From NCBI RefSeq assembly GCF_035978755.1, contig NZ_CP108414.1, positions 3,410,001 through 3,474,000 on the forward strand: DNA of 64,000 nt, given 5' to 3'. The stretch is from Streptomyces sp. NBC_01298. Lineage in GTDB: Bacteria; Actinomycetota; Actinomycetes; Streptomycetales; Streptomycetaceae. The translations under genes and the position numbers were made by a program. This document shows positions 51,601 through 59,369 of the stretch, piece by piece (the stretch's first letter is position 1; every line of letters starts with the position of its first letter). The notes beneath the pieces were generated by a model that saw only the letters and a program-made list of their open reading frames with translations, ran no database searches and was not told the DNA's origin.

Positions 51601-52041
51601 CTCCTGGCCCTGGACCGGGCCACCGGCCGGGAGCTGTGGCGGTTCGCGCTGGGCACCCCGGCGGAGCGGCTGCTCATCGAACGGGGCACGGTGTACGCGG
51701 CGGCGCACCGCCCGGACCAGGGCGCGGACCTGGTCTTCGCGCTCGACGCCGGGACCGGTGCGCTGCGCTGGCAGCGGGCGCTGACCCGGCGCGAGGGCCG
51801 GGTGTGCACCCTCGACCTGCTGGGGCTGCGCCCGGGCGGCCTGTACGTCAAGGTTCCGCGGGGCGGCCGGCGCGGCCTCCTGAGCCGCTCCGCGGACCCC
51901 TTCGTCAGCGTCCTGGACCCGGCGACCGGCAAATCCCGCCGCCAGTGGGAAGAGCCGGCGCTCGCCCAGGGGGACACCCTCCTGGTCGGCGACCGCCTCG
52001 TCCTGTCCCGTCCCGAACTCACGGCGTACGCCCTGCCGTGA
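48616..52041 (+). CDS. Ser/Thr protein kinase with C-terminal quinoprotein-like propeller
   Basis: A 1141-residue protein. The N-terminal Hanks kinase (1-275) has the G-loop GKGGFGEV (18-25), Lys40, HRD (132-134), DFG (152-154) and the APE motif in YMAPEQW. A Pro/Gly/Ala linker spans about 275-430, then an alpha-helical region with ALEQAEEEL-like heptads to about 770. The C-terminal third holds PQQ-like propeller strands (GATLWTAYADEG, GEVLWQRTLP, GRELWRFALG, GALRWQRAL). There is no membrane helix, so unlike PknB it is cytoplasmic. Substrate unknown. Confidence 0.88.
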   Translation: MRVGDQLAGRYRLEQRLGKGGFGEVWRAFDTALDRAVAVKVLLETAMSDEAVARFRREATIGARLQHPGITVVHDVGQEDERLFIVMELLAGEDLRAALVRAPGGMPVAVALDLAAQTAEALAAAHERSVIHRDLKPANLFLLPGGRLKICDFGIAHSSDATAGWTVTGRIFGSPPYMAPEQWRGERVDARCDLYALGGVLYALLSGEPPFGEAEVPYVLMRRHIEDRPRPLREAGLPVPPEVERLVGQLLEKSPADRPESADAVAAGLRALLRAGAGAGPGTGSVVGSAVPVGRAASAAPGGPETPGGTAAPGAVPDGAVPDGAAPDGAAGGGFGPASLYAPDTGGGFGPVSIPAPDTWGRFGPASASAPGAGGTPGAASAPGAVSAPGAVSAPGTGGGPAAAAVPDTGAVPVPVRDFVRELLLEAEESLRALPAGAPARIEVLALAADAAARFDGGLAGRLLADAEAAAWAGDGGDGARAARLLTGLAKDVSAHAPARARRLLTDAQQALFTVFGSNRSGPLRAVAEELARVAPEQAARIAADHFADSPAEKRLGARIATAVAAADPAEAELRLALIQDAGLRGAATYDTVLAVAPNDLAAALRLSERIGSAGGRLLALCQVARDRAAAGDAAGGSRALEQAEEELPRFLEERAAWLREEAAHHTEQGRLVQAERLRNQASGLLRRHPQEAADEKARHALDSLASARAAVEREGRPPLDPAVARERAGRARNLPDAAERARSLARIARECVATAGVPWLREAAADAGSPLPAGTTVTGRDGTVPRGRAAAPGARAWHTSARPAGLYAAGARVVWRKGTEVGCVRVDAGATLWTAYADEGAAAPPLPGTGPLLVSCEADAATVYVQVRRDDAAGVRLLARDPRDGRVRWWRDLPVERPLHSAGPVLVLGAPGDLTALRAETGEVLWQRTLPDSATRSPAAVGDCLVLADDRLVQALHLPTGRPVWSFPRARPEERALHGQQLSGGPVHLLDGGALLALDRATGRELWRFALGTPAERLLIERGTVYAAAHRPDQGADLVFALDAGTGALRWQRALTRREGRVCTLDLLGLRPGGLYVKVPRGGRRGLLSRSADPFVSVLDPATGKSRRQWEEPALAQGDTLLVGDRLVLSRPELTAYALP

Positions 52042-52110
52042 GTCCGCGGGCGGCGGCCGTGCGGCGATCTCCGGGTGCGGGTGTATGAAACGGCCCATAC
52101 GCTCCCAAAT

Positions 52111-54246
52111 GTGACGCCGCCAAAGAGACGCACCACCACCGCGATATCCCTCCGGGCCGCCCTCGCCCTGGCCGCCGCCGGCCTCGCGCTGGGCGGCTGG
52201 GCGACGGCCGCCGCTCCGGCCGCCCGGGCCGACGATCCGGTCACGCTGTCCCAGCAGGGGCAGATCACCGACCGCGTGGGCGCCCTGGGCGACCGCAAGC
52301 CCGAGGTCACCGCCGCGCTGGACAAGCTCTACGCCGACCGGAAGGTCCAGCTGTTCGTCACGTACGTGCGCGACTTCTCCGGCCGGTCCGCGCAGAGCTG
52401 GGCCGACGCCACCGCCCAGAAGAACGGCCTCGGCCAGAACGACGTGCTGCTGGCGATCGCCACCGGGGCCCGGCAGTACGCCTATTCGGCCGATGTCGAC
52501 TCGGGATTCACCGAGGCGCAGCTCGCGGCGGTCGCGCAGACCGCCATCGAGCCGGCCCTCAAGCAGAACGACTGGGCGGGCGCCGCGATCGGCGCCGCCA
52601 ACGGCTACGACGCGGTCCTGGGCGGGCTGCCCGTGCCGGCGCCGGCCATCGTCCCCGGCGAGGCGGATCCCGGAGGCGCCGCGGCGAGCGGCGAGAGCGG
52701 CGCCGGGGACTTCGTCCTCCCGGTGGTCGCGGTCGGCGCGGCCGGCGCTCTCGGGGCGTACGCGTACACCCGCCGCAAGCGCAAGCAGGCGGGCGGCGGC
52801 AGCGGCGGCGGCTCGAAGACCACCGGCTGGCCTGGGCAGGGGCCCGCCCCCGTTCCGCTGCCCGAGCTGGACGCCAAGGCCAAGGCCATGCTGGTGGAGA
52901 CGGACGACGCGATCCGCACCAGCACCGAGGAACTCGGTTTCGCCACCGCCCAGTTCGGCGAGGATGCGGTGGCGGCCTTCACGCAGGCGGTGGAGTTCGG
53001 GAAGGGCGAGCTGACGGCCGCCTTCCGGCTGCGCCAGCAGCTCGACGACGCGTACCCGGAGGACGACGCCACCCGCCGCCGGATGCTCGACGAGATCGTG
53101 GCCCGCTGTACGGAGGCGAGCCGGCGGCTCGACGCCGAGACCGCGGACTTCGACCGGCTGCGGGACCTGGAGAAGAACGCCCCGCAGGCGCTGGCGACCG
53201 TGGAGGCCCACTTCCGGGCGCTGACGGGCCGTACGACCACGGCGGAGGCCACCCTGACGGCGCTCGGCCGCCAGTACGCGGACTCCGCGGCGGCGCCGGT
53301 GGCCGCCAACCCCGAACAGGCCAAGGACCGGCTGCTGTTCGCGACGACCAGCCTCGGCGAGGCCCGCGCCGCGATCGACTCCGGCGACAACGGCAAGGCC
53401 GCCGTGCACGTCCGGGCGGCCGAGGGCGCCGTGGACCAGGCGGCCACCCTGGTCGACGCGGTGGAGCGGCGCGCGCAGGAGCTGGCGGAGGCGGCCGGGA
53501 AGCTGCCGGGCGCACTGGGCGAGACGGACACGGACCTCGCCGACGCGCGCGGGCTGCTGACCGGCACCACCGAGGGCCCGACCGGCGATCTGCGCGGCCG
53601 GATCAGCCGGGCGGAGGCCGTGCTGGCCGACGTACGGCAGGAGCAGAGCGCCGGCCGGTACGACCCGATGGACGCGCTGCGCCGCGTGGAGGAGGCCGAC
53701 GCGGCCCTCGACGAGGCGCTGGCCGGGGCCCGTGAGCGGGAGTCGGGCCGCCAGCGCGCCGCGGCCCTGCTCGACCAGGCCCTGCTGACGGCCCGCAGCG
53801 CGATCGGCGCGGCCACGGACTACATCACCACCAGCCGGGGCGCGATCGGCAGCCAGGCCCGCACCCGGCTGGCGGAGGCCCAGCGCCACCTGGAGCGGTC
53901 CACGTCCCTGGCGGACTCGGACCCGGCGGGCGCGCTCGCCGAGGCCCAGCAGGCGGACTCGCTGGCGCGCCAGGCGCAGCAGCTGGCCGAGCAGGACGTA
54001 CGGGGCTACCAGAACCCGTACGGCGGTGGCGGCCGGCAGCAGGGCGGCGGCATGGGCGGCGCGGTGCTCGGCGGGATCATCCTCGGCGAGATCCTGGGCG
54101 GCGGCCGGGGCGGAGGCGGCTTCGGCGGCGGCGGGGGCGGAGGCGGAGGCTTCGGCGGCGGCTTCGGCGGGGGCGGCGGACGCGGCCCCGGCTCCTTCGG
54201 CGGCGGCGGCACCCGCGGCCGCATGGGCGGCGGCGGCCGCTTCTGA
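52111..54246 (+). CDS. TPM-domain membrane protein with coiled coils and Gly-rich tail
   Basis: A 711-residue protein. Signal peptide (AALALAAAGLALGGWATAAA), a TPM domain (VTLSQQGQITDRVGALG, NDVLLAIATGARQYAYS), a membrane helix near residue 215, about 400 residues of Ala/Glu-rich coiled coil, and a glycine-rich end with runs of GGG. The GTG at 52111 gives a typical signal peptide start. An earlier GTG at 52075 is also in frame and neither has a ribosome site. It is followed by pspA and probably acts with it at the membrane. Confidence 0.8.
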   Translation: MTPPKRRTTTAISLRAALALAAAGLALGGWATAAAPAARADDPVTLSQQGQITDRVGALGDRKPEVTAALDKLYADRKVQLFVTYVRDFSGRSAQSWADATAQKNGLGQNDVLLAIATGARQYAYSADVDSGFTEAQLAAVAQTAIEPALKQNDWAGAAIGAANGYDAVLGGLPVPAPAIVPGEADPGGAAASGESGAGDFVLPVVAVGAAGALGAYAYTRRKRKQAGGGSGGGSKTTGWPGQGPAPVPLPELDAKAKAMLVETDDAIRTSTEELGFATAQFGEDAVAAFTQAVEFGKGELTAAFRLRQQLDDAYPEDDATRRRMLDEIVARCTEASRRLDAETADFDRLRDLEKNAPQALATVEAHFRALTGRTTTAEATLTALGRQYADSAAAPVAANPEQAKDRLLFATTSLGEARAAIDSGDNGKAAVHVRAAEGAVDQAATLVDAVERRAQELAEAAGKLPGALGETDTDLADARGLLTGTTEGPTGDLRGRISRAEAVLADVRQEQSAGRYDPMDALRRVEEADAALDEALAGARERESGRQRAAALLDQALLTARSAIGAATDYITTSRGAIGSQARTRLAEAQRHLERSTSLADSDPAGALAEAQQADSLARQAQQLAEQDVRGYQNPYGGGGRQQGGGMGGAVLGGIILGEILGGGRGGGGFGGGGGGGGGFGGGFGGGGGRGPGSFGGGGTRGRMGGGGRF

Positions 54247-54371
54247 CGCACACACCGCTTCCCGGGCCCTCGCGGGCACCCCCTTCCCAGGGAGCTTCCC
54301 CTCGTTCCCCCCGACACCTGTCCCCCGCTTCCCCGCTTCCCCGCTTCCCCGTCCGCAAGGAGACACCGCAC

Positions 54372-55091
54372 ATGAGCAAGCAGAGCATCCTCGGCCGCGT
54401 CACCCAGCTCGCCAAGGCCAACATCAACTCGCTGCTGGACCAGGCGGAGGACCCGCAGAAGATGCTGGACCAGCTCATCCGCGACTACACGAACAACATC
54501 TCCGAGGCGGAGCAGGCCGTCGCCACCACCATCGGCAATCTGCGGATGCTGGAGGCCGACCACAAGGAGGACGTGGACGCGGCCGCGGAATGGGGCGGCA
54601 AGGCCCTCGCGGCGAGCAAGAAGGCCGACGAGCTGCGGACGTCCGGGTCGGCGGCCGACGCCGACAAGTTCGACAACCTCGCGAAGGTCGCGCTCGGCCG
54701 CCAGATGCAGTCGGAGAAGGAGGCGAACACGGCCGCGCCGACGATCGCCGCGCAGACCGAGGTGGTCGACAAGCTGAAGTCGGGCCTGGACTCGATGAAG
54801 ACCAAGCTGACGGAGCTGACGGCGAAGCGCGACGAGCTGGTCTCGCGGGCCAAGACCGCGCAGGCCCAGAACACGATGATGGACGCGGTCAAGAACATCG
54901 ACGTGCTCGACCCGACCAGCGACATCGGCCGCTTCGAGGAGAAGGTCCGGCGCGAGGAGGCCATGGCCCTGGGCAAGCAGGAGCTGGCCGCCTCCTCCCT
55001 GGACGCGCAGTTCGAGTCCCTGGACGACCTCGGCAAGACCTCGGAGATCGAGGCCCGGCTGGCCGCCCTGAAGGCCGGCAGGGCCGCCTGA
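54372..55091 (+). CDS. pspA: PspA/IM30-family membrane stress protein
   Basis: A 239-residue, almost entirely helical protein that begins MSKQSILGRVTQLAKANINSL and has the family heptads (LRMLEADHKEDVDAAAEWGGK, TELTAKRDELVSRAKTAQAQ). AAGGAGACACCGC precedes the ATG. It lies 125 nt after the TPM gene. PspA binds stressed cytoplasmic membrane (known of the family). Confidence 0.92.
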   Translation: MSKQSILGRVTQLAKANINSLLDQAEDPQKMLDQLIRDYTNNISEAEQAVATTIGNLRMLEADHKEDVDAAAEWGGKALAASKKADELRTSGSAADADKFDNLAKVALGRQMQSEKEANTAAPTIAAQTEVVDKLKSGLDSMKTKLTELTAKRDELVSRAKTAQAQNTMMDAVKNIDVLDPTSDIGRFEEKVRREEAMALGKQELAASSLDAQFESLDDLGKTSEIEARLAALKAGRAA

Positions 55092-55101
55092 CCGTCACCC
55101 C

Positions 55102-55133
55102 GTGCGGGCCGCTCCCACCGGGGCGGCCCGCAC
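55102..55133. terminator. Hairpin between convergent pspA and SpoIIE-type gene
   Basis: GTGCGGGCCGC and GCGGCCCGCAC pair over 11 bp around a 10-nt loop, 10 nt after the pspA stop. Confidence 0.85.
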
Positions 55134-55150
55134 CCGTGTCCGGCCGGGCC

Positions 55151-57787
55151 TCACCCGTACATGCTCAGCAGTTGCTCCGCCGACAGTTCCGCCACCGATT
55201 CCGCCACCGCGCCCGGGAGCGGGAGTTCGAACCAGACCGTCTTGCCCCGGTGGGTGCGGCGGGTCCCCCACCCCGCGGACAGCAGCCCGACCAGCTGGAG
55301 GCCACGGCCGCCCTCGTCGGTGTCCCGCGCCCGGCGCCGGCGGGGCTGGACCAGGTTGGCGTCCCAGACCTCGCAAACCAGGGTCCGGTCCAGCAGGAGG
55401 CGCAGCCGGATCTCGCCCTCGCCGTACCGCAGGGCGTTCGTGACGAGCTCGCTCACCAGGAGTTCCGTGGTGTCGAGCAGTCCCTCCAGGCCCCACGCGG
55501 GCAGCTTCGCCCGGGCCAGCTCGCGGGCCCGGCCCACCGAGCGGGCCTCGCGCGGGAGCTGCCAGTCGCCGACCGCGTCCACGGGAAGGCCCTGGACCCG
55601 GGCCATCAGCAGCGCGATGTCGTCCTCGCCGTGCCGGGTGTGCAGGGTGTTCAGGACGTGGTCGCAGACCTCCTCCAGCGGGCGCGAGGGGTCGGCCAGC
55701 GCGTCGCGCAGGCCGCGCAGTCCCTCCTCCAGCGGGTGGGTCCGGGATTCGACCAGGCCGTCGGTGTAGAGCGCGAGCAGTGCGCCCTCCGGGAGTTCGA
55801 CCTCGACCTCCTCGAAGGGTTCGCCGCCCACGCCCAGCGGCATCCCGGTCGGGATCTCCAGCAGCAGTCCGGGGCGGGGCGCGGTGCCCTCCTCGACCGG
55901 TTCCACCAGCACCGGCGGCATGTGGCCGGCGTTGGCGATGGTGCAGCGGCGGGTGACCGGGTCGTAGACGGCGTAGACGCAGGTCGCGAGGTACACCTCG
56001 GAGCGGTCGGCGTCGCGCGAGTGCAGTGCGGCCCGGGAGGCCTGCTGGGAGCCGCCGGGCGCGCCGAGGCCACGGGCGATCTCGTCGAGCGCGGTCAGCA
56101 CCTCCGCCGGCTCCAGGTCCAGCAGCGCGAGGGTCCGTACGGCGGTGCGCAGTTCGCCCATGGCGACGGCGGCCCGCAGTCCGCGGCCCATGACGTCGCC
56201 GACGACCAGTGCCGTACGGTGCCCGGGCAGTTCGATGACGTCGAACCAGTCGCCGCCGACCTCGGTGGCGGCGTTGCCCGGCAGGTAGCGGCAGGCGATG
56301 TCGAGGCCGGCGGCCTCCGGGTCGCCGGGGGGCAGCAGGCTGCGCTGGAGTATCAGCGCGCGCTCGTGTTCGCGCCGGTAGAGCCGGGCGTTGTCGATGC
56401 ACACGGCGGCGCGCGCGGCGAGCTCCACGGCGACCGCCCGGTCGCGTTCGCCGAAGGGCTCGCTGCCCTTGGTGCGGGAGAACTGCGCGAGCCCGACCAC
56501 CGTGTCGTGCGCGACCAGCGGGACGACGAGCGTGGACTGTACGAGGTCCCCGGACTCGGGTCCGCCGCCCTCCACCAGCCGGGGCCGCGCCGTCCGCAGG
56601 GCGAAGGCCCCCGGCGAGCCGGCCGGGTAGCGGTGCACCTCCCCTACGGAGACCAGCGCGCCCGGACCCGACAGCGGCGCGTCCGACACGGCCGAGGAGA
56701 AGGCCACCCGGCGCAGCGGCGCCGAGGGGGCGCGTCCGGGGCCGTAGCCGGGCAGGCTGGGGACGCCCGGGCCCTGGGGGCGGGCCGGGCGGTCGTCGTC
56801 GCCGAGCAGCAGCCCCTGGTAGAGGTCTACCGCGGCCAGGTCGCAGAAGCCCGGGACGGTGACGTCGAGGAGTTCGCGGGCGGTGGTCTCCAGGTCGAGG
56901 GAGTTGCCGATGCGGTGTCCGGCCTCGTTCAGCAGGGCCAGGTTGCGCCGGACCCCGGCGGCCTCGCGGGCGGCGAGGTGGCGGCGGGTCACGTCGATGC
57001 CGATGCCGGCGACTCCGATGGGGCGGCCGGTACCGCCGTGGACCCGGTAGAGGTTGATGGACCAGTGGCGGTTGTCCCGGCTGCCGGGGGCGGCGCCGGT
57101 GATCTGGAGGTCGTTGACCGAGTCGCCGGTTTCCAGGACCCGGCGCAGCGCCTCGGCCATCCGGTCGGCCTCGTGCGCGGGCAGGTAGTCGTGGACGGTG
57201 CGGCCGCGGTGCTCCTCGGCGGCGCCGCCGAAGACGGTCGCGAAGCGGCGGTTGGCCCGCTGCACGGTGAGGTCCGTACCGAAGAGCAGGAACCCGAAGG
57301 GAGATTGACCGAAAATCGCCTGCGAGGCGGCCAGATCGGATTCGATCCGGCGCAGCGCGCGGACGTCGACCACGACGCAGAGCGCGGCCCGCTCGGCGGT
57401 TTCGGTCTGGGTCGGCATCACATAGATCTCGGCCACCCCGTGCGCACCATCGCCGCCGGGGATCCGGAAGGGGATCAGGCCGGTCCATTCCTTGCCGTCG
57501 AGGATCTCGGCCACCCGGCGGTGCGCGCCGGCGCGCAGCTCCGGGGGCATGAAGGCGTCGACGGGGTCACGGCCGACGGCCTCGGCCGCGGTCAGCCCGA
57601 AGAGTTCCTCGGCGCGCAGACTCCACTGGTCGATCAGCCCGTCGGGCCCGATCGAGAAGGAAGCGACCTTTATGTAGTCATATATCGAGCCAGGCGGGCT
57701 GCTGTGCCACAGGGAGTCGCGCCAGGTCTCCCCCGACGCTTCCCCGGGCACACGGGCCTGATGTGCCTGTACAGGTATCTCGCTCAC
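55151..57787 (-). CDS. PAS-PAS-GAF-SpoIIE phosphatase with HATPase domain
   Basis: An 878-residue signalling protein. PAS about 35-140, PAS about 150-270, GAF about 285-465, PP2C-type SpoIIE phosphatase about 480-695 (GGDWFDVIEL, VGDVMGRGLRAA, YTDGLVESR), and a HATPase_c kinase-like domain about 730-860 (ELVTNALRYGEGEI, DEGGRGLQLVGLL). Streptomyces has many such proteins. They control sigma factors through anti-anti-sigma proteins. GTG start. It is convergent with pspA and next to a small HATPase gene. Confidence 0.9.
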   Translation of the reverse strand: MSEIPVQAHQARVPGEASGETWRDSLWHSSPPGSIYDYIKVASFSIGPDGLIDQWSLRAEELFGLTAAEAVGRDPVDAFMPPELRAGAHRRVAEILDGKEWTGLIPFRIPGGDGAHGVAEIYVMPTQTETAERAALCVVVDVRALRRIESDLAASQAIFGQSPFGFLLFGTDLTVQRANRRFATVFGGAAEEHRGRTVHDYLPAHEADRMAEALRRVLETGDSVNDLQITGAAPGSRDNRHWSINLYRVHGGTGRPIGVAGIGIDVTRRHLAAREAAGVRRNLALLNEAGHRIGNSLDLETTARELLDVTVPGFCDLAAVDLYQGLLLGDDDRPARPQGPGVPSLPGYGPGRAPSAPLRRVAFSSAVSDAPLSGPGALVSVGEVHRYPAGSPGAFALRTARPRLVEGGGPESGDLVQSTLVVPLVAHDTVVGLAQFSRTKGSEPFGERDRAVAVELAARAAVCIDNARLYRREHERALILQRSLLPPGDPEAAGLDIACRYLPGNAATEVGGDWFDVIELPGHRTALVVGDVMGRGLRAAVAMGELRTAVRTLALLDLEPAEVLTALDEIARGLGAPGGSQQASRAALHSRDADRSEVYLATCVYAVYDPVTRRCTIANAGHMPPVLVEPVEEGTAPRPGLLLEIPTGMPLGVGGEPFEEVEVELPEGALLALYTDGLVESRTHPLEEGLRGLRDALADPSRPLEEVCDHVLNTLHTRHGEDDIALLMARVQGLPVDAVGDWQLPREARSVGRARELARAKLPAWGLEGLLDTTELLVSELVTNALRYGEGEIRLRLLLDRTLVCEVWDANLVQPRRRRARDTDEGGRGLQLVGLLSAGWGTRRTHRGKTVWFELPLPGAVAESVAELSAEQLLSMYG

Positions 57788-57936
57788 GCGACCGTCCCCT
57801 CCAGCTCACCGCAACCGGACCGGCCATGAGCGAAGTATTCAGCACCACGGCGCTCTACGACACGGCCTTCGCGATCACAAAAGGATCCCGTTGTTTTCCG
57901 GCCAACCCTTGTGATCGTCGACGGGCCCTCACCTTG

Positions 57937-58365
57937 TTACTCACCAGGAAGAGCCAATTCGAACCACACGGTCTTGCCCGACTTCCCGTGACGGGTGCCC
58001 CAGCGCTGCGCGGAGACGGCCACGAGGTGGAGCCCGCGACCCCCCTCGTCGTCGGGCTCGGCCACGCGTTCGCGGGGTGGATCCGGAAGCGGATCCGAAA
58101 CCTCCACGAGAAGTGCCGGACCCGAAGGAGCGTCGGCGACGGCCGGATTGCGCCGTACGAGGCGGACTCCGATGGGGCCGGAGGCGTACCGCAGGGAGTT
58201 GGTGACCAGCTCGCTGACCAGCAGTACGGTGACGTCGCCGACGGAGTCGAGACCCCAGTCGCGCAGCGTGCCGCGCACCGCGTGGCGGGCGGTGCGGACG
58301 GCACCCGGTTCGGCGGGAAAGGCCCATTCGGCGCATTCACCGTCTGTGTCGATCACGCCGATCAC
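57937..58365 (-). CDS. HATPase-domain anti-sigma-factor-like protein
   Basis: A 142-residue protein with an N-box ELVTNSLRYASGPIG and a G-box DEGGRGLHLVAV, the layout of RsbW/SpoIIAB-like ATP-binding proteins of Streptomyces. Its final residues (TVWFELALPGE) match those of the adjacent phosphatase's HATPase domain, so one may derive from the other. It could be a partner that the phosphatase counters. Confidence 0.87.
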   Translation of the reverse strand: MIGVIDTDGECAEWAFPAEPGAVRTARHAVRGTLRDWGLDSVGDVTVLLVSELVTNSLRYASGPIGVRLVRRNPAVADAPSGPALLVEVSDPLPDPPRERVAEPDDEGGRGLHLVAVSAQRWGTRHGKSGKTVWFELALPGE

Positions 58366-58532
58366 TTCCCGGGCCGGCTGGCGACCCCAGTCCGGTTCGA
58401 CAGGGAGAACAGAGCCTCGCGTACACGTTCAAGATAGGGATTAATAGCGACATACCCGGTATTCGGGGCGTCGTACCACTCGGTCCCCCACGGACCGGCG
58501 CACTGTGGCGCAGACGGCCTAGCGCGTGCGCG

Positions 58533-58955
58533 TCACGCGCCCCCTCGGACGCGGTCCCGGGATTCGGCGCTCAGCCGGCGGCCCGCCTCGGCGACGGCCG
58601 GGCGGTCCTGGTCCAGCCAGTCCACCGAGTCCAGCTCCTCGGGCCCCAGCCAGCGCAGCTCGTCGTGGTCCTCCAGCGGGAGCGGATCGCCCGAGAGCAG
58701 CCGGGCCGTCCACACGTGCAGGACGAGGCCGGGCTTCAGCGGCCACTCCCCCGGGATCCGCTCCAGCGCCTCGGTCTCCACGCCGAGCTCCTCGCGCAGC
58801 TCGCGCACGAGCGCCTCGGGTACGGACTCACCCGGCTCGGCCTTGCCGCCGGGAAGCTCCCAGCGGCCGGCGAGCTCGGGGGGCGCGCTCCGGCGGGCGG
58901 CCAGCAGGCGCCCCTCATGACAAAGGGCTCCGCCCACGACCACTCGTACAGTCAT
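58533..58955 (-). CDS. NUDIX hydrolase (MutT-like)
   Basis: A 140-residue protein with a complete Nudix box: GGKAEPGESVPEALVREL followed by REELGV. The remainder resembles (deoxy)nucleoside triphosphate pyrophosphohydrolases that clean oxidised nucleotides, but the substrate cannot be read from the sequence. It starts with VVGGALCHEGRLL, the usual first strand. Confidence 0.9.
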   Translation of the reverse strand: MTVRVVVGGALCHEGRLLAARRSAPPELAGRWELPGGKAEPGESVPEALVRELREELGVETEALERIPGEWPLKPGLVLHVWTARLLSGDPLPLEDHDELRWLGPEELDSVDWLDQDRPAVAEAGRRLSAESRDRVRGGA

Positions 58956-58996
58956 GGGACGGAGCCTATGGCAGCGGCGACGGTGCGCCGCACCGC

Positions 58997-59209
58997 TCAG
59001 TTCCTCGTGCCGGTCCGGCCGGCGGTGGTGTCCTGACCGACCTGGCCGAGCCGCTCGATCCAGTAGAGCTGCTTGTGCCCTCTGCTTTCGAGGCTGTCGG
59101 CGACCTTCTGGGCCTCGGCCCGGGTGGCGTACCGGCCCACCCGGTAGCGGTTGCCGTTGTCGTCCTCACGTATGACCAGCCACGGGAGCAGGGCACCGCT
59201 GTCGTTCAT
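58997..59209 (-). CDS. SPOR-domain-like small protein
   Basis: A 70-residue protein that is essentially one SPOR-like unit (WLVIREDDNGNRYRVGRYAT, AEAQKVADSLESRG). SPOR domains bind denuded peptidoglycan at division sites in other bacteria. With no membrane anchor or signal peptide the role here is open. Small cytoplasmic proteins of this type are common next to each other in Streptomyces. Confidence 0.75.
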   Translation of the reverse strand: MNDSGALLPWLVIREDDNGNRYRVGRYATRAEAQKVADSLESRGHKQLYWIERLGQVGQDTTAGRTGTRN

Positions 59210-59369
59210 CGCGTTTCACCCTCCGCCGACGTACCTGCCCGGGAAACCGCATTGCGCATATGCCCGAGCCTACGCCCGACCTTTACTCAGCGGATACGGT
59301 TTTTCACGAAGAGGTACCTCGCAGGCGTACGCATCCGGCCATGCGTACGAGTGGGCCGTGCGCGCCGGT

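Noticed and set aside
47002..54366. A 2454-codon open frame on the minus strand
   Set aside because: It is antisense to sdhA, sdhB, the kinase and the TPM gene, all with clear motifs. Long antisense frames are normal in high-GC DNA and the translation is low-complexity.
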